This document shows, one piece after another, positions 34,298 to 42,882 of a DNA stretch of 64,000 nucleotides; position 1 is the first letter of the stretch, and each line of letters opens with the position of its first letter. The DNA lies in NCBI GenBank assembly GCA_963825445.1, contig CAWGTM010000001.1, forward strand, positions 155,524-219,523, in the 5' to 3' direction. A model generated the notes under the pieces. It had not been told where the DNA came from. It worked only from the letters and a program-made list of their open reading frames with translations, and made no database searches. The position numbers and the translations under genes were made by a program. This DNA is from Actinophytocola sp963825445. Its GTDB lineage: Bacteria > Actinomycetota > Actinomycetes > Mycobacteriales > Pseudonocardiaceae.

Positions 34298-35530
34298 TCA
34301 GCCGAGCGCGTCGGCGACCGCTACCGCCATGGCGTGGTAGCCGGCGTCGTTGGGGTGCAGCCCGTCGCCGCTGTCGTAGGCGGGGTCGAGCAGGTCCGGG
34401 TCGCCGGGCGCGGCCAGGATCCGGTCGAGGTCGGCCACGGCGTCGTACTCACCCGAGGTGCGCATCCACTCGTTGACCGCGTCGCGCACCGCTTCGCCTT
34501 CCTCGGTGTAGTAGTAGCTCGCGGCCTTGTACGGCAGGATGGTCGCCCCGATCACCGTGAGATTCCTGGCGCGGGCCTGGCGGATCAGGTCGCGATGCCC
34601 GGCGATCAGGTCCGCGGCCGTCACCTCGGGAGCGTCGCCGAAACACGGATTCGGGGGTATCACGGAGCCGCCGATGTCGTTGATGCCCTCGAGCACCACC
34701 ACCGTGCCGACGCGCGGCTCGTCGAGAACGTCGCGCGCGAACCGGGCGGTCGCCCGCTCACCGAGGCACGGCGAGTCGGTGAGCACGCGGTTGCCGCCGA
34801 TGCCGGCGTTCAGCACACCGCGCCGGCCTGCGAGAAGTTCGGCCAGCTCGTCGGGGTAACGGTTGTTGCCGTCCACTGTGGACGCCGCGCCGTCGGTGAT
34901 CGAATCGCCGAAGGTCGCCACCACGTCCCGTCGTGGCGGCGCACCGAGCACGTCGACTCCGGCGAGGTAGTACCAGGAATGCGTGGTCTCGGTGAACGCC
35001 GCGGCCCCCGCGTCGGCCCGGTGGTCGCCGTCCGCGCGGTAGGTCGTGGCGGCGGACATCTGATGGTAGGTGGCCGGCCCGGTCGGCTTGGCCAGGTACA
35101 GCGTGACGGTCACCGTGTCGAGCGGTGAGACCCGCAGCGGCGCCGGATCGCTGGCCAGTTCGTGGCCCGGTCGCACGCTCACCGACCGGGAACCCCGGAA
35201 CGTCAGGTGCCACACGGAGTTCGGCCTGATGGTGGCGCCGCCGGCGGACCGCGCGATCGTGGCGCCGGTGATATTCAGCGGTCGCGTCCCGAAGGCGTTG
35301 GACAGTCGGATCCTGGCCAGTGCGCCGCCGGCGCTGACCCGGACCACCTGTCGGACGGTGTGGTTGTCGAAGCCTTCCTCCGACCAGTTCGGCTCGAACC
35401 CCGGGCTGGGCCGCATCATGGACGCCGCCCAGGTGCCCGTCCAGCCGTGCTCCGCGCTCGCGGGCGTGACCGCTGTCAGCCCGGCCGCCACCAGGACGAC
35501 GGCGAGCGCGGCTCTCATTCGTGATCTCAC
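34298..35530 (-). CDS. Secreted SGNH/GDSL hydrolase
   Basis: 410 residues. A signal peptide (RAALAVVLVAAGLTAVTPASA) leads the protein. A beta-rich N-terminal domain (30-190) is followed by the SGNH fold: block I VVATFGDSITDG with the nucleophile Ser, block II LNAGIGGNRVL, block III GINDIGG, and block V DGLHPNDAGYHAMA with the Asp-x-x-His pair. It probably cleaves acyl or acetyl esters on carbohydrates or lipids outside the cell. GTG 35530 has GGTAGG upstream; ATG 35518 is the alternative. Confidence 0.87.
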   Translation of the reverse strand: MRSRMRAALAVVLVAAGLTAVTPASAEHGWTGTWAASMMRPSPGFEPNWSEEGFDNHTVRQVVRVSAGGALARIRLSNAFGTRPLNITGATIARSAGGATIRPNSVWHLTFRGSRSVSVRPGHELASDPAPLRVSPLDTVTVTLYLAKPTGPATYHQMSAATTYRADGDHRADAGAAAFTETTHSWYYLAGVDVLGAPPRRDVVATFGDSITDGAASTVDGNNRYPDELAELLAGRRGVLNAGIGGNRVLTDSPCLGERATARFARDVLDEPRVGTVVVLEGINDIGGSVIPPNPCFGDAPEVTAADLIAGHRDLIRQARARNLTVIGATILPYKAASYYYTEEGEAVRDAVNEWMRTSGEYDAVADLDRILAAPGDPDLLDPAYDSGDGLHPNDAGYHAMAVAVADALG

Positions 35531-35562
35531 TTGACCTACCCCCAGTTCGTTTCGTTTGCAGG

Positions 35563-36306
35563 CTACGAGACGGGGAGCGTGGCCACCAGCACCGTGGTCT
35601 CACCGTCGGACGCGAGGTCCGGTGTGAGCCCGGCCGCCGAGGCGATCGCGGTCGCGGTGGTGGCCTGCCGTTCGCTGGTCTCGACCAGGAGGTGGCCGCC
35701 GGGCGCGAGCCATTCCGGTGCGGCGGCGGCCACGCGGCGGTAGATGTCCAGGCCGTCGGCGCCGCCGTCGAGCGCCACCCGTGGCTCGTGGAGTCGCGCT
35801 TCCGGTGGGAGCAGGCGGATCTCTTTGGTGGGAACGTAGGGGGTGTTGGCCACTACCACGTCCACCCGGCCCTTTTCTTCGGCCGGCAGCGGGTCGAACA
35901 GGTCGCCCAGGTACACCCGCTCGAGGTTGCGGCGCGCGCAACGCACGGCCACGGGGTCGATGTCGGCCGCGAACAACTCGAGGTCGGGGATCATTTGTTG
36001 GAGCGCCGCCCCCACAGCCCCCGAGCCGCAACAGAGGTCGAGCGCTCTGCGTGGGGCCAGCGCGACCGCCTGCGCCACCAGGAACTCCGTACGCCGGCGG
36101 GGAACGAAGACGCCGGGATCGATCGCGATGCGCAGGCCGCAGAACTCGGCCCAGCCGAGGACGTGTTCGAGTGGTTCACCGGCCGCACGCCGGCCGACGA
36201 GGATGGTCAGCTCTTCCTCGGAGGTGGCGGCCTCGGTGAGCAAGCGGGCCTCGTCCTCGGCGAAGACACAGCCGGCGGCCCTCAAGGTGGAGATGATCGT
36301 GGACAA
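35563..36306 (-). CDS. PrmC/HemK-like N5-glutamine methyltransferase family protein
   Basis: 247 residues. A helical N-terminal part (EPLEHVLGWAEFCGLRI) is followed by the SAM domain: ALDLCCGSGAVGAAL (motif I), LFAADIDPVAV, and VVANTPYVP. The catalytic NPPY of PrmC is NTPY here, as in several actinomycete paralogues. It may methylate a protein Gln or another amide; the main release-factor enzyme is probably elsewhere. TTG 36306 is chosen because GAAAGGCG precedes it; TTG 36345 would add 13 residues. Confidence 0.75.
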   Translation of the reverse strand: MSTIISTLRAAGCVFAEDEARLLTEAATSEEELTILVGRRAAGEPLEHVLGWAEFCGLRIAIDPGVFVPRRRTEFLVAQAVALAPRRALDLCCGSGAVGAALQQMIPDLELFAADIDPVAVRCARRNLERVYLGDLFDPLPAEEKGRVDVVVANTPYVPTKEIRLLPPEARLHEPRVALDGGADGLDIYRRVAAAAPEWLAPGGHLLVETSERQATTATAIASAAGLTPDLASDGETTVLVATLPVS

Positions 36307-36550
36307 GGGTGGAGCGCCTTTCGAAGTGGGGCGCTCCCGCCTCAACCGGCGCAGCGGTGAGACGAACGCACCCGACGTGACCTGGCGTTGATGTGTCTCA
36401 CCTCCTTGTTCGTGTTTCGTGCCGCCACCCTACTCCGGCGGGGAAGGGCTTGCTGGCGGTTTCACGTGCGGCCGGCTGCTGGGGTGTGGGGCTTGCGGGG
36501 GTTCGCGCGCTTCGGGTACGGCGATCGGGGCGTGGGTGGTGCCGGGGGTG

Positions 36551-36593
36551 TTGCGGGGACGATCGCGTACTTCGGTGGCTGTGCATGGGGTTG
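36551..36593 (-). repeat. 43-bp repeat, left (inverted) copy bounding the mobile island
   Basis: Read on the minus strand it starts CAACCCCATGCACAG and ends GTCCCCGCAA. It matches 43195-43237 on the plus strand at 40 of 43 positions. The two copies enclose all the insertion sequences of the window. The surrounding 36370-36550 stretch holds no gene that I can support. Confidence 0.8.
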
Positions 36594-36610
36594 GGATGCT
36601 CCTATGGTTG

Positions 36611-37741
36611 TCAAGCGGCTGGTTGAAGATCTTTTGTGGGTGTGTTGGTGCTGGTGAGGATGTTGTAGATCTCGCGGGCGATGTAGCGTTTGAGGCAGCG
36701 GATGATGTCCTTTTTGGATAGTCCTTCGGTGGTGCGGCGGGTCATGTAGGCGCGGGTGCGGGGGCAGTTGGCGAGGCGGGCGATGGCGATGATGTGGAGG
36801 GCGCGGTTGGCTTGGCGGTCACCGCCGCGGCTGAGGCGGTAGCGGCGGGTTTTGCCGCTGGAGGCGGGTACGGGTGCGGCGCCGCAGAGGGCGGCGAAGC
36901 TGGCTTCGGTGGTGATGCGGTCGGGGTTGTCGCCGAGGGTGGTGAGTAGTTGGGCGGCGGTTTCCGGGCCGACACCGCGCCGGGCGAGTAGCTGGGGGCA
37001 GGCCCGCTGGAGCAGCGGTGTGAGTTGGTGGTCGAGGTCGGTGATCTCCTCGGACAGGGTGCGGTAGCGGCGGGCCAGGCTGCGCAGCACGTGTTTGGTG
37101 ACCTGTTCCGGGCCGGTCAGGTTGTCGGCCAGGTCGGGGCCGGGGCGGAGCCTGGCGCAGGCCTGCACGAGTGCGGCCGGGCCGAGGGTGCGGAGTTGGT
37201 CGCGTAGCCCGGCGGGGGCGGTGACCAGCAGCGCGCGGAGTTCGTTGATGGCCGCGGTGCGGGCTTTGACCGCACCGGCGCGGGTCAGGTGCACCGCGCG
37301 GATGGCCTCCACGATGCCGGTGCCCAGCTTCGGCACCGCGGTCGCACGCCCGGCCAGGACCGCCTCGGCGGCGGCGTAGGCGTCCAGCGGGTCGGACTTG
37401 CCCTGCTGGCGGCGCTGCCGCCGGTCTGGGCGGTTCACCTCGACCACCCGCACGCTGGCGGCGTGCAGATGGCGGGCCAACGCGGCACCGTAGGCACCGG
37501 TGCCTTCGACTCCGACCGCGTGCAGCCGCCCGAACGAGCGCAGCCAGTCCAGTAGCTGGGCATAGCCGGCCGCGGTGGCGGCGAACTGCGCGTCGGCCAG
37601 GCGGGTGCCGTTCATCACCAGCACCGCCGCATGGTGGGTGTCGGCGTGGGTGTCCACACCTCCCACGACCCGCCGCCGGCTCTTCGGCTTCTTCAGTGGT
37701 GTCGCTTGTGCATCCTGGGTAGGTCGCCTTCCTCGCTGCAT
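36611..37741 (-). CDS. IS110-family transposase (DEDD recombinase)
   Basis: 376 residues, intact. The N-terminal RuvC-like domain is marked by VVGGVDTHADTHHAAVL (first Asp), VEGTGAYGAALARHL (Glu) and QGKSDPLDAYAAA (Asp pair). The C-terminal Transposase_20 domain has RRGVGPETAAQLLTTLGD and CGAAPVPASSGKTRRYRLSRGGDRQAN with the serine and basic cluster used by these enzymes. The start may lie later than ATG 37741, at the basic run before VVGGVD. It carries out bridge-RNA-guided recombination in characterised relatives. Confidence 0.9.
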   Translation of the reverse strand: MQRGRRPTQDAQATPLKKPKSRRRVVGGVDTHADTHHAAVLVMNGTRLADAQFAATAAGYAQLLDWLRSFGRLHAVGVEGTGAYGAALARHLHAASVRVVEVNRPDRRQRRQQGKSDPLDAYAAAEAVLAGRATAVPKLGTGIVEAIRAVHLTRAGAVKARTAAINELRALLVTAPAGLRDQLRTLGPAALVQACARLRPGPDLADNLTGPEQVTKHVLRSLARRYRTLSEEITDLDHQLTPLLQRACPQLLARRGVGPETAAQLLTTLGDNPDRITTEASFAALCGAAPVPASSGKTRRYRLSRGGDRQANRALHIIAIARLANCPRTRAYMTRRTTEGLSKKDIIRCLKRYIAREIYNILTSTNTPTKDLQPAA

Positions 37742-37857
37742 CAACACCCGGGGTCAGGGCGGCGTGTGCCGGAGACGGCCGGGCAGACATACCAGTGAAG
37801 AGCGGTCGCAAGCTCCTATCAAGTCACGACCCGGCCCTCCGGCACACACCAATCCCG
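37742..37857 (-). ncRNA. Candidate IS110 bridge RNA in the element's long end
   Basis: The stretch upstream of the transposase holds a strong stem: GTGTGCCGGAG (37764-37774) pairs with CTCCGGCACAC (37837-37847), and GGCCGGG (37777-37783) with CCCGGCC (37830-37836), separated by a 2-base bulge. The total is 18 bp around a 46-base loop. IS110-group elements encode a bridge RNA at exactly this place, upstream of the recombinase. The loops that would bind target and donor DNA were not resolved by eye. Confidence 0.4.
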
Positions 37858-37864
37858 ATGCTCC

Positions 37865-38172
37865 CGGTGAGGTAGACAGATCCCAACAAGGACACTCCAC
37901 AGAGGTCCGGCGATCGGAGAGTCAGACCCCACCAGGAACACCAGGCCCCGCTACCTTCCACAAGATCAGCGGGACACGCCAATCCTCACTGGCGATCGGG
38001 GCAGTGTCTCGCCAGAGGCTGGGCGTGGGTGTGCGTGGGCGTGGCGAGTCACTGCAACGACCGAATGGCTGAGCGGCTACGGGGTGCGGTGAGCAGTGCC
38101 AGTCCCAGCGTGTTCTCGCCTACCAGCGGTGCGCGGGTTGGTGGTTGCACCCTGCGTGTTTTCTTACCCGAG
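37865..38172. other. Gene-free stretch between IS110 and the HNH gene
   Basis: About 310 bases with no supportable gene. It contains the left dyad repeat at 38002-38054; the rest shows no recognised feature and may be remnant transposon DNA. Confidence 0.5.
38002..38054 (-). repeat. 53-bp dyad repeat, reverse copy left of the HNH gene
   Basis: Ends CAGTGTCTCGCC and GGCGAGTCACTG form 12-bp inverted arms (one mismatch) around 29 bases. On the minus strand it aligns with the 52-bp repeats at 39535 and 43131, with conserved arms and a diverged centre that still shares ACACCCACG. It is inverted relative to the 39535 copy, so the two bracket the HNH gene. Confidence 0.7.
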
Positions 38173-39375
38173 TTATCTCATGGTGTGAAGGTGGTTTCTT
38201 CGCGGGACCTGCCCAGAATCAATCCAGCGAGGCGGAATGAATTCCGGGATCCCCACCGCACTCATCCGCACCTCCCACTCGGAATGGTGAATGATCCGGT
38301 GGTGTCTTCGGCAGAGGAGCACCATGTTCGCGAGGTCGGTGGCGCCGCCGTCGAGCCAGTGGCGAATGTGATGCGCATCCGCCCACCGCGCCGGACGATC
38401 GCAGTTCGGGAACGCACACCCACCATCCCGAGCGTTCAACGCCGCCCGCTGGGCGGGGGTGACCAGGCGGTGGGTGCGGCCCACATCCAGCGGGACCGAC
38501 GCACCGCTCATCACCACCGGCATGACCCCCGCATCGCAGGCGAGCCGCCGCGCTGCCGCCGCACCCAGCAGCGCACCGCCTTCGAGGGTCGCGGTGCCCA
38601 CACCCTTACGCAGGACCTCCAGGTCCACGGTCGCGTTCAGGTGGGGCTTCACCCCACCCCGCACCGGCATCTTGTCGCTGGTCAGTGCGTGGTGGACCAC
38701 GTCACAGAACGCGTCCCCCAGCCGCTGGGTCGGGTGCCGCTCATCCTCCGGGCCACCGGGCTTGGCGAGCGCACCCAGCATCGAGTCCAGTTCTTCGGCG
38801 GACTCCGGGTCGATGATGCCGGTGAAGTGCATCCACCCCAACTCATCCCGCCGGTACCGGAACACGTTCTTCGGCGCCGCCAACACCTCCGCCGGCTGAT
38901 CACCATCAGGGTCGATCCGCGCCAGCAAGGTTTCGCCGTGCTTGGCCAGCACATGGGCGGGGCCGGTTCGAGCCATCGCCACCAGATGCTTCTCCACCAC
39001 CTCGGCGGTGTCACCCGGTGCCCAGTCCGGGATCTTCTTCACCGTCCGCACAACCGCATCCACCTGCTCAGCATCCAGGTCACCGGCCAACAGAGCTTCG
39101 CGCACCACCGGCAACCGCGCCGGCGTCACATGCCCGGTCGGGGTCACCACCTCCGTGATCACCTCAGCGTGGGTGATCAACCGCGTGGCAAACCGGGGAT
39201 TGAGCCGCGTCACATCTGAGACGAGCAGGCTCAGTCGCTTATACCCCGCCAGATGCGCGACATCAGCATCGCGCATTTCCGATATCACCGACACCAGAGA
39301 TGCATACACTTCACGGAAAGCGGCAGCAGAGGAATCCAGTTTCTGGATTAGCCCCACCACACGAGAGCTGGACAT
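38173..39375 (-). CDS. DUF222 / HNH endonuclease-signature protein (13E12-repeat type)
   Basis: 400 residues. The N-terminal two thirds is the helical DUF222 (13E12 repeat) domain: HLAGYKRLSLLVSDVTRLN, HVTPARLPVVREALLAGDL. The C-terminus (about 320-375) has the HNH nuclease motif with CAFPNCDRPARWADAHHIRHW, then NMVLLCRRHHRIIHH, including two zinc Cys. Members are abundant in actinomycete genomes and act as mobile or phage-target repeats in mycobacteria (REP13E12); the biochemical role is unproven. ATG 39375 is the start. The flanking dyad repeats suggest a transposable unit. Confidence 0.88.
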   Translation of the reverse strand: MSSSRVVGLIQKLDSSAAAFREVYASLVSVISEMRDADVAHLAGYKRLSLLVSDVTRLNPRFATRLITHAEVITEVVTPTGHVTPARLPVVREALLAGDLDAEQVDAVVRTVKKIPDWAPGDTAEVVEKHLVAMARTGPAHVLAKHGETLLARIDPDGDQPAEVLAAPKNVFRYRRDELGWMHFTGIIDPESAEELDSMLGALAKPGGPEDERHPTQRLGDAFCDVVHHALTSDKMPVRGGVKPHLNATVDLEVLRKGVGTATLEGGALLGAAAARRLACDAGVMPVVMSGASVPLDVGRTHRLVTPAQRAALNARDGGCAFPNCDRPARWADAHHIRHWLDGGATDLANMVLLCRRHHRIIHHSEWEVRMSAVGIPEFIPPRWIDSGQVPRRNHLHTMR

Positions 39376-39534
39376 AACCCAATCCTACGCCCGCCACCCA
39401 TATTTTCATCGCTCGAAAGAATGAAGCATTTAAAGATCGACACCACAATGAGTAAGCCCATTCACCCCTGCAGGAGGTCGGACCAACAGGCGCTAAAAAC
39501 CAGCCCCGTGCACGAAGCTCGCCATGAACCGCTG

Positions 39535-39586
39535 CAGTGGCTCGCCGCACCCAAACACACCACACCCACGAACCGGCGAGACACTG
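39535..39586 (+). repeat. 52-bp dyad repeat, left copy flanking the IS5-like element
   Basis: CAGTGGCTCGCC at one end and GGCGAGACACTG at the other are inverted arms (one mismatch) around 28 bases. The same 52 bases recur, identical, at 43131-43182 in the same orientation, directly outside the other end of the IS5-like element. Confidence 0.85.
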
Positions 39587-39643
39587 AGGTGATCTGAGGT
39601 TCCCCCAAGATCGTGGAGGCATGGACTTGGAGGATCATGAGTC

Positions 39644-39934
39644 GTGCCTGAGAAGCGAAGGAAGTTCGATCGGGAGTTCCGTCAGGGGGCGGTTCGGATC
39701 GTGCGGGAGACGGGTAAGCCGATCCCGCGGGTGGCGCGTGATCTGGGGATTCCCGCGCAGACTCTGCGGAACTGGGTGAACAAGGACAAGGTCGAGCGTG
39801 GTGAGGCCGAGGGCTTGTCCGGTGACGAGCGAGCCGAGCTGGCTCGGTTGCGGGCGGAGAACGCTGAGTTGCGGATGGAGCGTGATGTCCTCAAGCGATC
39901 CGTGGTCCTGTGGGTGAAGGAGGCGACGCGGTGA
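39644..39934 (+). CDS. IS3-family transposase OrfA (IS element A)
   Basis: 96 residues. A helix-turn-helix (REFRQGAVRIVRETGKPIPRVARDLGIPAQTLRNWV) is followed by a leucine-zipper-like coiled coil (ELARLRAENAELRMERDVLKRS), the standard IS3 OrfA plan for end binding and multimerisation. GTG start at 39644, GGAGG upstream. The stop overlaps the OrfB GTG. Confidence 0.9.
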   Translation: MPEKRRKFDREFRQGAVRIVRETGKPIPRVARDLGIPAQTLRNWVNKDKVERGEAEGLSGDERAELARLRAENAELRMERDVLKRSVVLWVKEATR

Positions 39935-40824
39935 GCCTGGCCGTGTTCATCGCCGACCAGAGGACCAGCCACCATGTGCCGCACGCGGTCGCTTGCCGGG
40001 CTCTGGGAGTGTCGGAGTCCTGGTTCTACAAGTGGACGCACCGTTCACACCAGCCCTCACCGAGCGAGCGGCGGCGCGCCGAGTTGGACGCGGCGGTCGC
40101 CAAGGCGTTCGACGACGCCCGCGGCCTGCACGGTTCCCCGCGTATTCTCGTCGATTTACGCGAGGCGGGGTGGACGGTGAGTGAGAAAACGGTGGCGGCG
40201 TCGATGGCCCGTCAGGGATTGGTCGCCAGGCCCAGGAAACGGCGGAAGAACCTCACGCGGCCGGATAAGCGGGCGGTGCCGTTCCCGGACCTGGTGAAAC
40301 GGGATTTCACTGCGCCGGCGCCGAACGCAAAGTGGGTCGGTGACATGACTGAAATCCCCACCGATGAGGGCAAGTTCTACCTGTCGACGGCGATCGATCT
40401 GTTTTCCCGTCGGCTGCTTGGCTACGCCACCAGCAGCCACCCGGACGCCGAACTCGCTTGTGAGACCATCAAGATGGCGGTCACCGCCCGCGGCGGGAAG
40501 CACCAGATCGCGGGGGTGATCTTCCATTCCGACCGCGGCTCGACCTACACCGCGCACGACTTCACCACCCTGTGCGACCGGCTCGGCATTGCACAGTCAA
40601 TGGGCCGAGTTGGTTCGTGTTTCGACAATGCCGCAGCCGAGTCATTCTTCTCCACCTTGGAACACGAGGTGCTTTCTCGGCATCATTTCAACACTCGGAA
40701 GGAAGCGCAACAGACTATTGTGGAATGGGTCGTCGACTTCTATAATCGACGACGTCGCCACAGTTTCTGTGGCATGCAATCCCCGATCGACTACGAGAAC
40801 GGTGCGGCCGACCAGGCCGCATAG
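39931..40824 (+). CDS. IS3-family transposase OrfB (IS element A)
   Basis: 297 residues. A helix-turn-helix segment (VACRALGVSESWFYKW) is followed by the rve/DDE domain: WVGDMTEIPT (first Asp), IFHSDRGSTYTA (second Asp), CFDNAAAESFFSTLEHEV (Glu), and the end FYNRRRRHS. GTG 39931 overlaps the OrfA stop; OrfA-B may also be made by frameshifting, as in other IS3 elements. All catalytic residues are present, so it may be active. Confidence 0.9.
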   Translation: MSLAVFIADQRTSHHVPHAVACRALGVSESWFYKWTHRSHQPSPSERRRAELDAAVAKAFDDARGLHGSPRILVDLREAGWTVSEKTVAASMARQGLVARPRKRRKNLTRPDKRAVPFPDLVKRDFTAPAPNAKWVGDMTEIPTDEGKFYLSTAIDLFSRRLLGYATSSHPDAELACETIKMAVTARGGKHQIAGVIFHSDRGSTYTAHDFTTLCDRLGIAQSMGRVGSCFDNAAAESFFSTLEHEVLSRHHFNTRKEAQQTIVEWVVDFYNRRRRHSFCGMQSPIDYENGAADQAA

Positions 40825-41713
40825 TGGAGTCCTCCACGATCAGGGGGGAAGCTCAATCTCAGCAAGATCGTCTTGGGTGTGCTTGGCGTGAGGGCGAGTC
40901 GTTGGTGTGGCTGGGTTCCAGCTGTGGACGCCGGGGAGATGTGGGCGGAGAGCTCCTGATAGGACTGGATTTGCGAAGATCAAATCCTAGGTCAGGGGCT
41001 CCCCGTGATGCCTATCGTGCCATGCTCGACGTCTCCCGTGAACTCGCCCAGTACCTGTCCCGGCTGCTGGGCGCCGAGCGTCGTCAGCGCGGTACCCGCA
41101 AGAACAGCAGGGCGTTGACCTGCTTCAACCAAGCAGTGCTGGGGTTACACTGGTTCCGCCAGGACGCCGACGTGACCGCCTTGGCGCGTGACCACACAGT
41201 CTCGCGTGCCACGGGGTACCGCTACCTCGACGAAGTCATCGACGTGCTCGCCACTCAGGCTCCGGACCTGCACGAAGCCCTGGAACACGCCAAGAAACAA
41301 GACCTGGCCTACGTCATCCTCGACGGGAAGATCTTCTCCGCCGACCGCTGCAGCGAGAAAACCCTGAGTGTCAAAGAAAAACAGATCGACCTGTGGTACT
41401 CCGGGAAAGCCCACGAACACGGCGGCAACATCCAAGCGCTCTCCGGACCGGACGGCTTCCCGCTGGGGTGGCCGACGCAGAACCCGGCTCGATCCACGAC
41501 CTGACCGTCGCGCGCGAACATGTCCACGGCGCCCTGTACTGGGCCGCCGCCCACCCCGACCTACCGACACAGTCCGACGGCGGCTACGAAGGCGCGGGCA
41601 TCAGCATGCACACCCCGGCCAAACAACCCCCTGGTGACCAGGTCCTCGTGGCGCGCCTCCCACTTTCCGGACAGTGGACCTAATAAGGTCCGGTCTGGAA
41701 TGGAGGATGGTTA

Positions 41714-42004
41714 ATGCCGGAACGGCGCAGGAAGTTTTCTCCCGAGTTTCGGGATGAAGCGGTCAAGATGGTGACCGAGGGGAACCGTCCGACCGCTCAG
41801 GTGGCTCGAGAACTGGGGATTAACCCGGGCACCCTCGGGAACTGGGTCGCTGCGTATCGCAAGGCGCATCCGGTCGAGGAGGAGCCGTTGTCGGTTTCTG
41901 ATCGGGCAAGGTTGCGTGAACTAGAACGCGAAAATCAGGAACTCAAGATGCGAAACGAGTTCCTGGGAAAAGCCGCGGCCTTCTTCGCCCAGGAATATCG
42001 GTGA
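41714..42004 (+). CDS. IS3-family transposase OrfA (IS element B)
   Basis: 96 residues. Helix-turn-helix EFRDEAVKMVTEGNRPTAQVARELGINPGTLGNWV and coiled coil RARLRELERENQELKMRNEFL. GGAGG precedes ATG 41714. It differs clearly from OrfA of element A, so the two elements are not copies of each other. Confidence 0.9.
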   Translation: MPERRRKFSPEFRDEAVKMVTEGNRPTAQVARELGINPGTLGNWVAAYRKAHPVEEEPLSVSDRARLRELERENQELKMRNEFLGKAAAFFAQEYR

Positions 42005-42882
42005 CCGCGAAGTTCGCTTTCATCGACGGCGAGAAGGACACTTTTCCGATCACCAGGATGTGCGGCTGGTTGGGCGTGTCCACGTCGGGCTACTACGAGT
42101 GGCGCGACCGCCCGCCATCGCCGGCGACCCAGCGACGCGAGCGGCTCGCGGCGATGATCACGGCGATCTTCCACGCCAATCACGGCACCTACGGCTACCG
42201 GCGCGTCCACGCGGTCCTGCTGCGCTCGGGCGAGCAGGTGTCCGACGAGCTGGTCCGGGACCTGATGCGCGAGCTGGGCTTGGTCGCTTGCCAGCCGCGG
42301 CCCTGGCGTCCGACCACCACCGACCCGGACGACCAGCACCGCATCCCCGACCTCGTGGGCCGGGACTTCACCGCCGTCGAGCCCGGCGTCAAGCTGGTCG
42401 GTGACATCACCTACATCCCGACCGGTGAAGGCTGGATCTACCTGGCCACGGTGATCGACTGCTATTCGAAAATGGTGATCGGCTGGTCAATGGCCGATCA
42501 CTACCGAACCTCGCTCATCGCTGCGGCGCTCGATTCCGCCGCCGGCACGATCGACCTGCAGCCGGGCTGCATATTCCACTCCGACCGCGGCTCGAACTAC
42601 ACGTCATACGAGTTCGCAACCAAGATCTCCGGAATGGACATGCGGCAATCGGTCGGCCGCACCGGAATCTGCTGGGACAACGCGATGGCCGAATCGTTCT
42701 TCGGTGCCCTGAAGAACGAATGGACTCACCGCATGACATTCACCACACGCGCCGAAGCCCGGCAAGCTGTTGTACACTACATCGAAGGGTTCTATAATCG
42801 GCGACGTCTCCACTCGGGACTCGGCTACAAGACCCCAATAGAGGTCCACAACGAGTTCCTACAAGGACAGCTCGCAGCCTGA
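42001..42882 (+). CDS. IS3-family transposase OrfB (IS element B)
   Basis: 293 residues. HTH_21-type segment (NHGTYGYRRVHAVLLRSG), then the DDE core: LVGDITYIPT, IFHSDRGSNYTS, CWDNAMAESFFGALKNEW and FYNRRRLHSGLGYKTP. GTG 42001 overlaps the OrfA stop. Catalytic residues are intact. Confidence 0.92.
   Translation: MTAKFAFIDGEKDTFPITRMCGWLGVSTSGYYEWRDRPPSPATQRRERLAAMITAIFHANHGTYGYRRVHAVLLRSGEQVSDELVRDLMRELGLVACQPRPWRPTTTDPDDQHRIPDLVGRDFTAVEPGVKLVGDITYIPTGEGWIYLATVIDCYSKMVIGWSMADHYRTSLIAAALDSAAGTIDLQPGCIFHSDRGSNYTSYEFATKISGMDMRQSVGRTGICWDNAMAESFFGALKNEWTHRMTFTTRAEARQAVVHYIEGFYNRRRLHSGLGYKTPIEVHNEFLQGQLAA

Larger units (their letters stand above)
36595..37864 (-). mobile_element. IS110-family insertion sequence, about 1.26 kb
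   Basis: The transposase gene lies between two copies of GATGCTCC (36595-36602 and 37857-37864), consistent with the short core repeated at both ends after IS110 insertion. There are no terminal inverted repeats, as expected for the family. The end after the transposase stop is only about 8 bases, while the end before its start is over 110 bases and structured; this asymmetry is the IS110-group layout. Exact ends are inferred from the 8-bp repeats. Confidence 0.7.
39595..40855 (+). mobile_element. IS3-family insertion sequence A, 1261 bp, complete
   Basis: 25-bp terminal inverted repeats beginning TGAGGTTCCCCC (left) and TGAGCTTCCCCC (right, read inward), both running to GATCGTGGAGG. A 3-bp target duplication ATC is present (39592-39594 and 40856-40858). 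Two overlapping genes encode OrfA and OrfB. It sits inside the left terminal repeat of the IS5-like element. Confidence 0.9.

Noticed and set aside
36387..36657. Small + strand protein next to IS110
   Set aside because: Low-complexity Gly/Arg/Trp composition from repeat DNA; similar nonsense is encoded by the inverted copy near 43200.
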